From Paracoccaceae bacterium (GTDB taxonomy: Bacteria > Pseudomonadota > Alphaproteobacteria > Rhodobacterales > Rhodobacteraceae), in assembly GCA_030758115.1 (NCBI GenBank), contig JANREX010000018.1, positions 1 through 42,960 on the forward strand: DNA of 42,960 bases. Reading direction: 5' to 3'. Below the pieces are notes generated by a model. That model did no database searches, was not told the DNA's origin, and worked only from the letters and a program-made list of their open reading frames with translations. Positions 8,492 to 16,581 of the stretch are shown piece after piece. How positions within the stretch are numbered: position 1 is the first letter of the stretch; each line of letters begins with the position of its first letter. A program made the translations under genes and the position numbers.

Positions 8492-9559
8492 TCAGTCGTG
8501 CTGGACGAAGGTTGGTCTTACAGGGTCTCCAAGGTCTTCCGTCGCCTCGGTTTCGATCAGGTCACGTATCCTTTTGCGGTATACGTTCGGGCCTTTGTCT
8601 ATGGCAATGCGGATGGGCTTGCGCTTTTGCGGGCGCTGTTCCTCGATATGGATCGCCTCGAGGATCTCCTTGTCCTCGGCAAAGGCGATGCGGAACATCG
8701 CGTCCATCTGCGCGGAGGCCGCGTCATCCCCCACCGCCGCGTTGCGGATATGCATCCAGTGGTCGATCGTGTAATCCTCGGTCACTGGGGTCACGAAATG
8801 CAGCGCGAAGATGCGCACACCCTTCTGGCGGTCTTCCTCGGGCAGGTTCAGGGCGGCATCGGCGCTGCCAAAGTCGATCACCGCCGTGCTGGGCAGATGC
8901 AGATGGTAATAATGCCAGCGGTCGACATTGCCGGAAAACCCGCCGAATTTCTGGAAGAACCCCACCGGCGGCGCGTCGCGGATCCAGCGCCATGCGGTGA
9001 TCGCCTTGCCGCGCGTGCTGACATGGACGGGGACGTTTTCGGACGCCGAACTGCCCAGCGTCGTGGGATGCACGAAGCTGACATGCGCCGGATCGACAAG
9101 GTTTTCCGCCACGTTGAGGTAATTGGCCTTCAGGTGCAGCGCATCGCCATGATGCACATGCCAGGCCGGATCGCTGAATTCGGGCATGTCGAAGATGGTG
9201 GCGGGATCGGCGCGGTCGGGATCGCCCATCCAGACCCAGACGATGCCGTGGCGCTCCTCGACCGGGAAGGCATCGACATAGGCGCTGGCGGGCAGGTTGT
9301 CCTGCCCCGGCACGCGCACGCATGCGCCGGTGCGATCGAAGGTCATGCCGTGATAGCCGCACTGGATCGTGTCGCCGATCCGCTTGCCCCTGGACAGCGG
9401 CAACTGCCGGTGCGGACAGCGATCCTCAAGCGCGACCAGCGCGCCATCGCTGGCACGGAACATCACCATGGTTTCGTTGACGATCGTCAGCGCGCGCATC
9501 TCGGCGCCGAAATCATGCGACCATCCGGCCACATACCAGGCGTTTCTGACGAAAGGCAT
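8492..9559 (-). CDS. Rieske non-haem iron oxygenase, VanA-like (O/N-demethylase type)
   Basis: A 355-residue oxygenase of the vanillate-demethylase group. The Rieske 2Fe-2S ligands are C48-P-H50 and C67-G-Y-H70; the mononuclear iron site is in NYLNVAENLVDPAHVSFVH (His159, His164, with Asp156 as the electron bridge). Length and the MPFVRNAWYVAGW start are typical of VanA, dicamba and toluene-sulfonate methyl monooxygenases, many of which remove a methyl group as formaldehyde. A strong ribosome site (GGAGGG) precedes the ATG. It is the first gene of the transporter operon and faces the MarR gene across a region with one of four shared operators. No VanB-type reductase is adjacent; electrons could come from the Fpr at 17537 or the GbcB-like protein at 23322. 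I infer demethylation of an N- or O-methylated heterocyclic carboxylate; the substrate is not proven. Confidence 0.88.
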   Translation of the reverse strand: MPFVRNAWYVAGWSHDFGAEMRALTIVNETMVMFRASDGALVALEDRCPHRQLPLSRGKRIGDTIQCGYHGMTFDRTGACVRVPGQDNLPASAYVDAFPVEERHGIVWVWMGDPDRADPATIFDMPEFSDPAWHVHHGDALHLKANYLNVAENLVDPAHVSFVHPTTLGSSASENVPVHVSTRGKAITAWRWIRDAPPVGFFQKFGGFSGNVDRWHYYHLHLPSTAVIDFGSADAALNLPEEDRQKGVRIFALHFVTPVTEDYTIDHWMHIRNAAVGDDAASAQMDAMFRIAFAEDKEILEAIHIEEQRPQKRKPIRIAIDKGPNVYRKRIRDLIETEATEDLGDPVRPTFVQHD

Positions 9560-9679
9560 CGTCTTTCCCTCCTGTTGCGCCGCCCGCTGAACAGGCGATC
9601 CATCCGGCCCACATGGCCCACGGGATAGATCCTTCCATCCCGGCCCGGCTTGACCTTTGTCCCATTCCGCACCAAAAAC

Positions 9680-9697
9680 TTGTTAGCTGTCAAACAA
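9680..9697. promoter_or_regulatory. Operator A: 18-bp inverted repeat in the Rieske/MarR divergent promoter region
   Basis: TTGTTAGCTGTCAAACAA is a palindrome with TTGTT/AACAA ends. It shares TTGTTAG-N5-AAACAA exactly with the site at 18378. On the minus strand it contains a perfect -35-like TTGACA (9693 down to 9688), so a bound regulator would block transcription towards the Rieske-transporter operon. The gene-free region 9560-9812 holds no other clear signal apart from the ribosome sites. Confidence 0.75.
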
Positions 9698-9812
9698 ATT
9701 TTTCGCCCGAAACAGGAAATGGACCGCAGGCGGCTTTCGTGAAAGACTATAGCCTGCACAGCGGGCATGATAGCCCATCGCGCATGGGTCCAACCCGCAG
9801 GAAAGACACCGG

Positions 9813-10241
9813 ATGGATATCGAGAATCGGGACAGGCCGGCCTATCGGCTGGAAGAGCAGATCGGCTTCAAGCTGCGTCTGGCCAACCAGAAGCACCTTG
9901 AGGTCTTTGCCCGGATGATGCCCGATGTCACGCCCACGCAATTCGCGGTGCTGGCCAAACTGCTGGACGAACACACGATCTCGCAGAACCAGTTGGGCCG
10001 GCTTGTGGGGATGGACGCGGCCACGACCAAGGGCGTGGTGGACCGGCTGCGCGCCAAGGGGTTGGTACGGCGCACCAAAAGCACCAGCGACATGCGGCGG
10101 CTGGACATCTCGCTGACGCCCGAGGGGCGCGCCTTCGCCGATCAGGCCGTCAGGACCGCCACCGAGATTTCCGAGGCGACGGCCGCGAACCTGACAAGGC
10201 GCGAGCTGGAGCGGTTGCTGGACCTGCTGGACAAGCTCTGA
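9813..10241 (+). CDS. MarR-family transcriptional regulator
   Basis: A 142-residue winged-helix regulator. The DNA-binding part is about residues 38-100: TPTQFAVLAKLLDEHTISQN, the recognition region LVGMDAATTKGVVDRLRAKG and the wing with TSDMRRLDISLT. The ATG at 9813 follows AGGAAAG at good spacing. It is transcribed away from the Rieske-transporter operon and points towards the convergent hydroxynicotinate operon. MarR proteins bind palindromes of about 16-20 bp and are often released by aromatic carboxylates; NicR, the known nicotinate-pathway repressor of pseudomonads, is also a MarR protein that responds to 6-hydroxynicotinate. Four matching 18-bp palindromes at 9680, 17479, 18378 and 18458 are the likely binding sites. 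Repression with release by a pathway intermediate is inference. Confidence 0.88.
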   Translation: MDIENRDRPAYRLEEQIGFKLRLANQKHLEVFARMMPDVTPTQFAVLAKLLDEHTISQNQLGRLVGMDAATTKGVVDRLRAKGLVRRTKSTSDMRRLDISLTPEGRAFADQAVRTATEISEATAANLTRRELERLLDLLDKL

Positions 10242-10314
10242 CGGGCGCAGGTTTTCCCCGCGCCCCCCGTTCATCTTGCCGGGAATACTCACGATCCGAC
10301 GAATGCCGCCGGGA

Positions 10315-10899
10315 TCAGCGCAGCCCGTCCTTGCCCTCGGCCTCGGCATGGGTCAGCCCACCGACGCGCGGCAGCGGGCGGCCGCTGTCTGTCACGGCGA
10401 CGGCCACCATGATCTCGCCCGCCCTTGGCGCATCGTTCAGCCGCACTTCGACCCCGTCGAAATGGCTGCGCACATAGGCCGCGTCCTTGTGGCCCAGCGG
10501 CACGTCCAGCACCTGTCCCGGCCCGCCCATCTTCTTGGACGATGGCACCAGCGCCGCACCTTTTTCCACCGCCACGCGCAAAGGCGCGCCCAGTTTGGGG
10601 TGCAGGATGGCAGCGGCATGTTCCAGCTCTCCGCCCTCACCCACCATCGCGGCCTTGCCATAGCTTTGCGCCTGCGACGGTTCGATCCCCAGCGCCGCGA
10701 CACAGCGCGCACCCAAGAGCCCGCCAAGCTCGGCGCCGATCTCGATCAGCTCGGACAGGTCTTCGGCGTAGCGACCCGCGAAAGGGTTCGCGATGACCGC
10801 CACGGCCACGGCCTTGCGGGTGGCGGGTGTGATGGGGCGGCCCATCTCGGTATGGGTTTCTTCGACCCAGACGGCCAGTTTGCGGATATCGGCGCTCAT
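10315..10899 (-). CDS. PF06684 ("amino acid synthesis") family protein, second tandem copy
   Basis: A 194-residue protein of a family with no established activity. It shares with the preceding gene a clear set of landmarks: VAVIANPFAGRYAEDLSELI, a GKAAMVGEGGELEHAAAILH segment, ALVPSSKKMGGPGQVLDVPL, YVRSHFDGVEVRLNDAPRAG, and the terminal GKDGLR. No signal peptide or metal-binding cysteine motif is visible. Its start overlaps the stop of the first copy by 4 bp (ATGA). It is the last gene of the six-gene operon. Two adjacent, clearly diverged copies suggest two subunits of one complex. Its place in a reductive nicotinate-type operon suggests a role in handling a ring-derived intermediate, but I do not assign a reaction. 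Confidence 0.85.
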   Translation of the reverse strand: MSADIRKLAVWVEETHTEMGRPITPATRKAVAVAVIANPFAGRYAEDLSELIEIGAELGGLLGARCVAALGIEPSQAQSYGKAAMVGEGGELEHAAAILHPKLGAPLRVAVEKGAALVPSSKKMGGPGQVLDVPLGHKDAAYVRSHFDGVEVRLNDAPRAGEIMVAVAVTDSGRPLPRVGGLTHAEAEGKDGLR

Positions 10900-11480
10900 C
10901 TCAGCCCGTCCTTTCCGGTGATCTTGTCGGCGGCCAGACCGCCTGCGCGGTTGTGCACGCGCGGGCCGGTGGTCATGACCAGCATCAGGGCCATTTCATC
11001 GGCGCGCGGCGCGTCGTTCAGCCCCAGTTCCATGGCGTCGAAATGGCTGCGCACATAAGATGCGTTGATATGGGTGATCGGCACGTCAAGTCGGGTGCCC
11101 GGCCCGCCCACCTTCTTGGTCGAGGGCACGATGGCCATCGCGTCGCCCAGCACCTCGCGCATGGCATAGCCGCCGGGTGCGTGCCAAAGCGCGCCATGTT
11201 CCAGCTCGCCCGCAGCCCCCACGATGGCGCCCTTGCCGTAGCCTTCGACGACCGACGGATCACCGCCCAGCAAGTCCACCAGCCGGTTCGCCATCATCAG
11301 GCCCAGCGGCTTGAGGTCTTCCATGAAGGGCTGGATGTCTTCGACGTAAGATCCCGCGAAGGGATTGCGGATCACCGCGATCGCGGCGGCGCGGCGCAGG
11401 GGCGTGGTGGCGCGGGGGCCGCCCTCGTGGAAGACTTCTTCGACCACACTGGCGAATTTGCGTATCTCGACCTCAGGCAT
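10896..11480 (-). CDS. PF06684 ("amino acid synthesis") family protein, first tandem copy
   Basis: A 194-residue paralogue of the following gene, same length. Landmarks: AIAVIRNPFAGSYVEDIQPF, GKGAIVGAAGELEHGALWHA, AIVPSTKKVGGPGTRLDVPI, YVRSHFDAMELGLNDAPRAD, and the terminal GKDGLR. I chose ATG at 11480 (MPEVEIRKFASVVEEV), aligning with MSADIRKLAVWVEET of the second copy and overlapping the UPF0280 stop by 8 bp; the frame extends 31 codons further upstream but that part looks random. Function is unknown; the conserved Ser/Lys-rich SSKK/STKK segment and the RSHFD segment are candidate active-site parts because both copies keep them. Confidence 0.85.
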   Translation of the reverse strand: MPEVEIRKFASVVEEVFHEGGPRATTPLRRAAAIAVIRNPFAGSYVEDIQPFMEDLKPLGLMMANRLVDLLGGDPSVVEGYGKGAIVGAAGELEHGALWHAPGGYAMREVLGDAMAIVPSTKKVGGPGTRLDVPITHINASYVRSHFDAMELGLNDAPRADEMALMLVMTTGPRVHNRAGGLAADKITGKDGLR

Positions 11481-12339
11481 GCTGGAGGCTCCTTTCCGTT
11501 CGGGCCGTGGCCCTGTCTGTGAATTCTCCGACCGTGACGCCCTGACCTTGCAGGACCAGCGCGGCGGCGGCAATGGCGCCGGTGTCGATCATCGCCTGTG
11601 CGCGTGCCGCCCCCTGCGAGAGGGCGCGGGCGATATCGGCGGGCGGCAGGGGTGCGACATCGGTGACGACAAGCCGCGCGCCGAGATCGCTGTCGGGCCA
11701 GATATCGCAGGCAGGTTGCCGGGTGATACCGGGATGGTCCGGCAGATCGACCGCATTGGCAATCAGCGTGGCTGCGGCATCTGCGGTGGCGGCGTCGCGC
11801 GCCAGCACCGTGACCGAGGATGCGATACCGAAGGACAGGCTGCGCCCGCCCTGCCCCGATGTGGCGATGCCGCCGATCCCGTCCGTGGCGCGCAGCGTGA
11901 TCCGGCCCGCCAGTTGCCCGTCCAGCCCGGCAATCGCGGCGCGGTATTCCGCGCCCGGCGCCAGATGCAGCGCGATATCGCCGCCGTTGTTCACATGGGC
12001 GCGGGCAAGCGGGGTGGCGGCCAGCATCGCCGCCAGCACCTCATCCGCGACGGACCCGGCGACAGCCGCCATGGGCGTCACGAAATCGCCCTGCGCCACG
12101 CCCTTGCAGGCGCGGTGCATCCGGCGGGCGATCAGGCCCTCAGGCACAGCGCCCAAGGGCGCGCGCAGCAGCGGCAGTTCGGGCACGAGTTCGGCAAGGA
12201 TACTGGCAAAACGGTCGCGGGCGGCGCGAAAGGCTTTGCGGCGGGCGTCATCCTGCCCCTCGACCCCGATCACAAGGTCGATGGGGCCATGTTGCAGATG
12301 CAACCGGCCATCGGGCAGAAGGGCCGCAACCGCCCCCAT
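11473..12339 (-). CDS. UPF0280 family protein, ApbE-like; candidate flavin transferase for Hnr
   Basis: A 288-residue UPF0280 protein, a family related to the ApbE flavin transferases. It begins MGAVAALLPDGRLHLQHGPI and includes ARAHVNNGGDIALHL, which resembles the ApbE N-x-GGD motif, then ATSGQGGRSLSFGIASSVTV, and a conserved NAVDLPDHPG near residues 210-220. ApbE proteins transfer FMN from FAD onto Thr or Ser of a target protein. The gene directly follows the Hnr homologue (TGATG overlap of one base), and the E. barkeri Hnr is reported to contain covalently bound flavin, so modification of Hnr is an attractive role. That role is inference. A start 10 codons earlier (12369) is possible; I prefer 12339 for the stop-start coupling. 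Confidence 0.8.
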   Translation of the reverse strand: MGAVAALLPDGRLHLQHGPIDLVIGVEGQDDARRKAFRAARDRFASILAELVPELPLLRAPLGAVPEGLIARRMHRACKGVAQGDFVTPMAAVAGSVADEVLAAMLAATPLARAHVNNGGDIALHLAPGAEYRAAIAGLDGQLAGRITLRATDGIGGIATSGQGGRSLSFGIASSVTVLARDAATADAAATLIANAVDLPDHPGITRQPACDIWPDSDLGARLVVTDVAPLPPADIARALSQGAARAQAMIDTGAIAAAALVLQGQGVTVGEFTDRATARTERSLQHA

Positions 12340-13838
12340 CAGCGCCGCCCCTTGCGATCGGGCCGCCAACGGTAGTTTTGCGGATCATGCGGGTCGGGCT
12401 GGCTGATATTGGGCAGCACCTTGCGGATGGCGGGGGTCAGCACATCCTCGACCGGTTTGACATGATCCACATGCCCGCCAAGGGCTGCATAATCGGCCAG
12501 CCGCAGGGTGAATTCGATGGGCGCAACCAGCGCGGGTGTGGGCACATAGCCGAAGGAATTGGTGGGCATGTCCATCACATCGGCCATCACGGTGATACCG
12601 CCACCGGGCCAGACATAGGCCTCGGCCCCGCCGCAGGACACATAGGTGAGCGCGTCCTTGACCGAACGGGTCAGCCGCACCGGGTTTTCGGTGACGCCCG
12701 CGCGCAAGCTGCCGCCCGCGCCGCCCATGAACAGCACCGAACACAGCGAGGGTTCGCAGTTTTCCGCAATCCGTTCGGCGGTCGCCAGCAGCGGCGGCGT
12801 GATGTCGGCCGGCTGCGGGACAAGCTGATCGTCAAGGATGTAATAGGCCCATTGTTCCCCGGTGGTCGAGATCATCAGCAGCCGAAGCCCCGGCCATGCC
12901 AGTTTCGGATCGGCAGGCTTGAGGATGGTCAGCGGGTCTTCGACATCGGTGCCGCCCCAGCCGGTGCCGGGATCGGCCACCTGGAAATAGCGACCGGGCG
13001 TGGATTTGCGCCCCTTCACCTTGATGCCGGACAGGCGCATGTCAAGGCCCTTGCCCGCCTCGTGTTCGCTGAGCACGCCGGTGATATGGTCATCGACCAC
13101 GACGACCTCGTCGACATGGCCGTGCCATTGCTTGGCGAACATCCCGATGGTGGCCGAACCGCAGCCCACGCGCATCAGCTTTTCGGGTGTGCCGTTGATG
13201 ATGGGGGCATGGCCTGCCTGCACCACGATGGTCACGCCATCGTCGATCTGCATCTCGACCGGTTCGCGGTTGCACAGGCGCATGAGGGCGTCGCAGGTCA
13301 CGCGGCCCTCTTTCTTGGAGCCGCCCGTCAGGTGTTCGACCCCGCCCAGCGACAGCATCTTGGAGCCGTATTCGGCGGTCATCACATGGCCGATCGCCTC
13401 GCCCTCGACGCGCACGATGGCGCGTTCGTGACCGATGTGGCGATCGGTGTCGATCTTCACCTTGACGCCGCAATAGCTGAAGATGCCTTCGGTCACGACG
13501 GTGACCATGTCGACGCCTTCGACCTGCTGGCTGACGATGAAGGGGGCGGGCTTGTAATCCGGGTAGGTCGTGCCCGCGCCCACGGCGGTCACGAAGGTGC
13601 GGTTGCCCTGAATGACGTCGCCATCCCAGTCCTGCGCATTGTCGCCCTGGTCGAGGAAGGCCACGGCCTGCGCGCCGCCCTGGATCACGGTCAAGGGATC
13701 AAGGCGCACCAGTTCGCCGCCGTGATTGGCGTAGCGGTCGCAAGCGCCGGCCTTGCCCTCGGCGATATAGCACATCACCGGGCAGGCATCGCAGCGGATC
13801 TTTTCGGCGGTCGGGTTGGGGGCGTTGTCGTCAGGCAT
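12339..13838 (-). CDS. hnr: 6-hydroxynicotinate reductase homologue
   Basis: A 499-residue homologue of the ferredoxin-dependent reductase that converts 6-hydroxynicotinate to 1,4,5,6-tetrahydro-6-oxonicotinate, a dearomatising ring reduction. The N-terminus has an iron-sulfur type cluster motif, C16-x2-C19-x3-C23-x9-C33 (IRCDACPVMCYIAEGKAGAC). Other landmarks are TEGIFSYCGVKVKIDTDRHI, GGVEHLTGGSKKEGRVTCDA and CGGAEAYVWPGGGITVMADV. Residues 227-230 (GSAT) resemble the end of the S-G-A-T type sites at which ApbE attaches FMN, so Thr230 is a candidate. The E. barkeri enzyme is described with covalent flavin, one 2Fe-2S and two 4Fe-4S clusters. The start overlaps the Mo-subunit stop by 8 bp. Neighbours (Mo hydroxylase, enamidase) supply the steps before and after. 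Recognition is from remembered family sequence, not a search; a related ring substrate is possible. Confidence 0.82.
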   Translation of the reverse strand: MPDDNAPNPTAEKIRCDACPVMCYIAEGKAGACDRYANHGGELVRLDPLTVIQGGAQAVAFLDQGDNAQDWDGDVIQGNRTFVTAVGAGTTYPDYKPAPFIVSQQVEGVDMVTVVTEGIFSYCGVKVKIDTDRHIGHERAIVRVEGEAIGHVMTAEYGSKMLSLGGVEHLTGGSKKEGRVTCDALMRLCNREPVEMQIDDGVTIVVQAGHAPIINGTPEKLMRVGCGSATIGMFAKQWHGHVDEVVVVDDHITGVLSEHEAGKGLDMRLSGIKVKGRKSTPGRYFQVADPGTGWGGTDVEDPLTILKPADPKLAWPGLRLLMISTTGEQWAYYILDDQLVPQPADITPPLLATAERIAENCEPSLCSVLFMGGAGGSLRAGVTENPVRLTRSVKDALTYVSCGGAEAYVWPGGGITVMADVMDMPTNSFGYVPTPALVAPIEFTLRLADYAALGGHVDHVKPVEDVLTPAIRKVLPNISQPDPHDPQNYRWRPDRKGRR

Positions 13839-16581
13839 GTCCGACCTCTTTCAATGCGGCGCGCACCCGCGCGGGGGTGGCGGGGAGCTGCGTGATCCGC
13901 GCGCCGGTGGCATCCGCGATGGCGTTGAGGATCGCAGGTGCCGTGGGGATCAGCACATGTTCGCCCAGACCCTTGGCGCCGTAAGGGCCGTGGGCATCGG
14001 GCACCTCGACGATCAGGGTTTCGATCGGGGGCACATCGCCGATGGTCGGGATCAGGTAGTCATGCAGGTTCTCGGTGCGGTGGGGGATATATTCCTCCAT
14101 CAGGGCCATGCCCAGGCCCTGGGCGATGCCGCCATGCACCTGCCCTTCGACCAGAAGCGGGTTGATCGCCTGACCCACATCATGGGCGGCGACAAAACGC
14201 AGCGGCCGGACGCGACCAAGGGGTATGTCCACCTCGACCACCACCAGATGGGCGGCATAGCCGTATTGGGCGTAGGGTTCGCCCTGCCCGTTCTTGTCCA
14301 ACGGCTTGGTGGGCGGATCGTAGGTTTCGTTCACCTCGAGCAGGTAGCCTGCCGCGTTCGGGGAAAGCCGCGCCAGATCGAGGGTGAAGTCCTGCGCGCC
14401 ATCCGTGACGGTGACACCGCCGGGGGTAAGGGTGATGGTCGCATCGGGGCTGGCATTGACCTGCGCCAGAACGGCCTTGCGCAGCGCCTCGCCCGCGAGG
14501 CGCGCGGCATTGCCGGTCACGAAGGTCTGGCGGCTGGCCGAGGTCTTGCCCGCGTCGGGCGTCACATCCGTATCGGCCCCGATCAGCGCGATCTGCTGCA
14601 CCGGCACACCAAGCGCGCGGGCGAAGATCTGCGGGATCACCGTGTTCGAGCCCTGCCCGATATCCATCGCGCCCTGATGCAGCACGACCGCGCCATCGGC
14701 GCGCAGCCCCGCGCGGATGGTGGAGGGGTTGGGCATCGAGGTATTGCCGCAGCCATACCAGCCCGCAGCGACCCCGACACCGCGTTTGCGCGTGGTGTTG
14801 GCAGCGTTGAAGGCGGCGCATTCGGCGTGGGCGGCAGCCCAAGCAGGGCGCAGCGCCTCGAGGCAGGGTTTGACGCCGACGCCCTGCGCGAAGACCTGCC
14901 CGCAGACCGTGGGTACGCCATTGTCGAGCGCGTTCAGGATGCGGAATTCAAGCGCATCCATATCCAGACGGGCGGCCAGCATGTCGAAAAGGCTTTCCTG
15001 CGCCACCGCCGATTGCGGCACGCCAAAGCCGCGAAACGCGCCGGCTGGCACGCAATTGGTGTTCACCGCCCGCGTGGTGGCGCGGTAATCGGCGACCCGG
15101 TAGGGACCGGACGCATGGACCGGCACCCGGTTGGCCACGGTCGGCCCCCATGAGGCATAGGCGCCGGTGTTGAAATCCCCGTCGAAGGTCATGCCGGACA
15201 GCCGCCCGTCGCGGCTGGCCCCGATCCGCATGGAGATGGCGGCGGGGTGGCGCTTGGTGGTGGATTGCATGGTTTCGACGCGTTCATAGGTCATGCGCAC
15301 CGCACGCCCCGTCCTGATCGCGGCAAGAGCCAGGAAAGGTTGCAGCGACACGTCGATCTTGGAGCCGAAACCACCGCCCACGGCGGTGGGCAGGATGCGG
15401 ATGCGGTCGCGCGGCAGGGCGAGGATCTGCATCAGCGCATCCTGATCCATCACCGGGGCCTGGGTACAGGCCTGCACCACCACGCGGTCACCGTCCATCA
15501 TGGCGAAACCGGCCTCGGGTTCGATATAGCCATGTTCGACGAAGGCGGTGGTGAACTGCCCCTCGACCGTGACATCGGCGCGGGCGAGGGCGGCCTCGGC
15601 ATCGCCGCAGGCGACATGACCGCCGCACATGACGTTGTTCACGCGACCCGGATGCAGTTGGGCCGCACCGGGGGCCAGGGCTTCGGCCACCTCCATCAGC
15701 GGGTGGCGCGGCTCCCATGTGACGGGGAAATCGGCGGGATCGAAGCGGGCCATCGCCTCGGCCTCGCCCACGACGGCGGCCACGGCATCGCCCCGGAAAA
15801 GCACGTGATCCACCGCAAAGACGGGCTGATCTATGAAGCCGGGGATCACGCCGAAGGCGTTGAGGCCCGGCACATCGGCGGCGGTCAGCACCGCGACGAC
15901 ACCGGGATGCGCCGCGCGGAAAGCGTCGAGATCGCCGAAGGCAAAGCCCGCATGGGCATGGGGCGAGCGGATGACACGCAGCACCAGCGCATCGGCGGGG
16001 GCGACATCGTCGCCGAAAGCCTCGGTGCCGGTGACCTTGGGCAGGCCGTCCAGACGGCGGATCGTGGTGCCGACATCGCCGGACCCTTCGGGCGCGGGCG
16101 CGCGCCCTGCCCCTGCCTCGACCACAGCGTCGATGATCTTGCGATAGCCGGTGCAGCGGCACAGCACACCGCCCAGCGCGTCCTGCACCTCGGTGGCATC
16201 CGGGGCCTGCCTGTCGCGCAGAAGCGCCACTGCCGAAACCATCATGCCCGGTGTACAGATCCCGCATTGCGCGGCCTGATGCGCCTGAAAGCTGTCCACC
16301 AGCCTTGCGGCATGGGGGTCGGCCTTGACCAGACCGGCCAGCGTTTCAACCTTGGCACCCGCCGCCTGCTGCACCGGCATCAGGCAGGCGCAGACCGGCG
16401 CGCCATCAACCAGCACGGTGCAGGCCCCGCAATCACCCGCGTTGCAGCCGACCTTGACGTCCTTGGCCCCCAGCCTTTCGCGCAGGGCGTGGGACAGACG
16501 TTCGCCGGGGTTCGCGGCCACCTCGACCACCTGTCCGTTGAGGTGAAAGGCGGTCAGATCCGCTGCGGTGCGCTTATCCAT
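13831..16581 (-). CDS. Xanthine-dehydrogenase-family hydroxylase, fused 2Fe-2S and molybdopterin subunit (nicotinate dehydrogenase-like)
   Basis: A 916-residue chain joining two subunits that are usually separate. Residues 1-155 carry two 2Fe-2S clusters: plant type C46, C51, C54, C66 (CNAGDCGAC) and C106, C109, C141, C143 (QCGICTPGMM, CRCTGY). From about residue 170 (TTIRRLDGLPKVTGTEAFGD) it is a molybdopterin-binding aldehyde oxidase/xanthine dehydrogenase domain, ending with GAKGLGEHVL where Glu874 is the catalytic base. The reaction is hydroxylation of an electron-poor ring carbon with water, in line with nicotinate to 6-hydroxynicotinate. The FAD subunit is encoded just upstream (8-bp overlap) and hnr just downstream (8-bp overlap). 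Assembly would need molybdenum cofactor and an XdhC-type chaperone, not seen in the window. The ring substrate is inferred from hnr and the enamidase. Confidence 0.88.
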   Translation of the reverse strand: MDKRTAADLTAFHLNGQVVEVAANPGERLSHALRERLGAKDVKVGCNAGDCGACTVLVDGAPVCACLMPVQQAAGAKVETLAGLVKADPHAARLVDSFQAHQAAQCGICTPGMMVSAVALLRDRQAPDATEVQDALGGVLCRCTGYRKIIDAVVEAGAGRAPAPEGSGDVGTTIRRLDGLPKVTGTEAFGDDVAPADALVLRVIRSPHAHAGFAFGDLDAFRAAHPGVVAVLTAADVPGLNAFGVIPGFIDQPVFAVDHVLFRGDAVAAVVGEAEAMARFDPADFPVTWEPRHPLMEVAEALAPGAAQLHPGRVNNVMCGGHVACGDAEAALARADVTVEGQFTTAFVEHGYIEPEAGFAMMDGDRVVVQACTQAPVMDQDALMQILALPRDRIRILPTAVGGGFGSKIDVSLQPFLALAAIRTGRAVRMTYERVETMQSTTKRHPAAISMRIGASRDGRLSGMTFDGDFNTGAYASWGPTVANRVPVHASGPYRVADYRATTRAVNTNCVPAGAFRGFGVPQSAVAQESLFDMLAARLDMDALEFRILNALDNGVPTVCGQVFAQGVGVKPCLEALRPAWAAAHAECAAFNAANTTRKRGVGVAAGWYGCGNTSMPNPSTIRAGLRADGAVVLHQGAMDIGQGSNTVIPQIFARALGVPVQQIALIGADTDVTPDAGKTSASRQTFVTGNAARLAGEALRKAVLAQVNASPDATITLTPGGVTVTDGAQDFTLDLARLSPNAAGYLLEVNETYDPPTKPLDKNGQGEPYAQYGYAAHLVVVEVDIPLGRVRPLRFVAAHDVGQAINPLLVEGQVHGGIAQGLGMALMEEYIPHRTENLHDYLIPTIGDVPPIETLIVEVPDAHGPYGAKGLGEHVLIPTAPAILNAIADATGARITQLPATPARVRAALKEVGHA

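Noticed and set aside
6252-8774. An 840-codon open frame on the plus strand opposite the permease and binding-protein genes
   Set aside because: Its translation is rich in His, Asp, Gln and Arg with no family pattern, as expected of the antisense of GC-rich genes. The minus-strand proteins are clearly recognisable.
11480-11573. A longer start for the first PF06684 protein (31 extra codons)
   Set aside because: The extra residues look random, overlap the UPF0280 gene heavily and do not align with the second copy.
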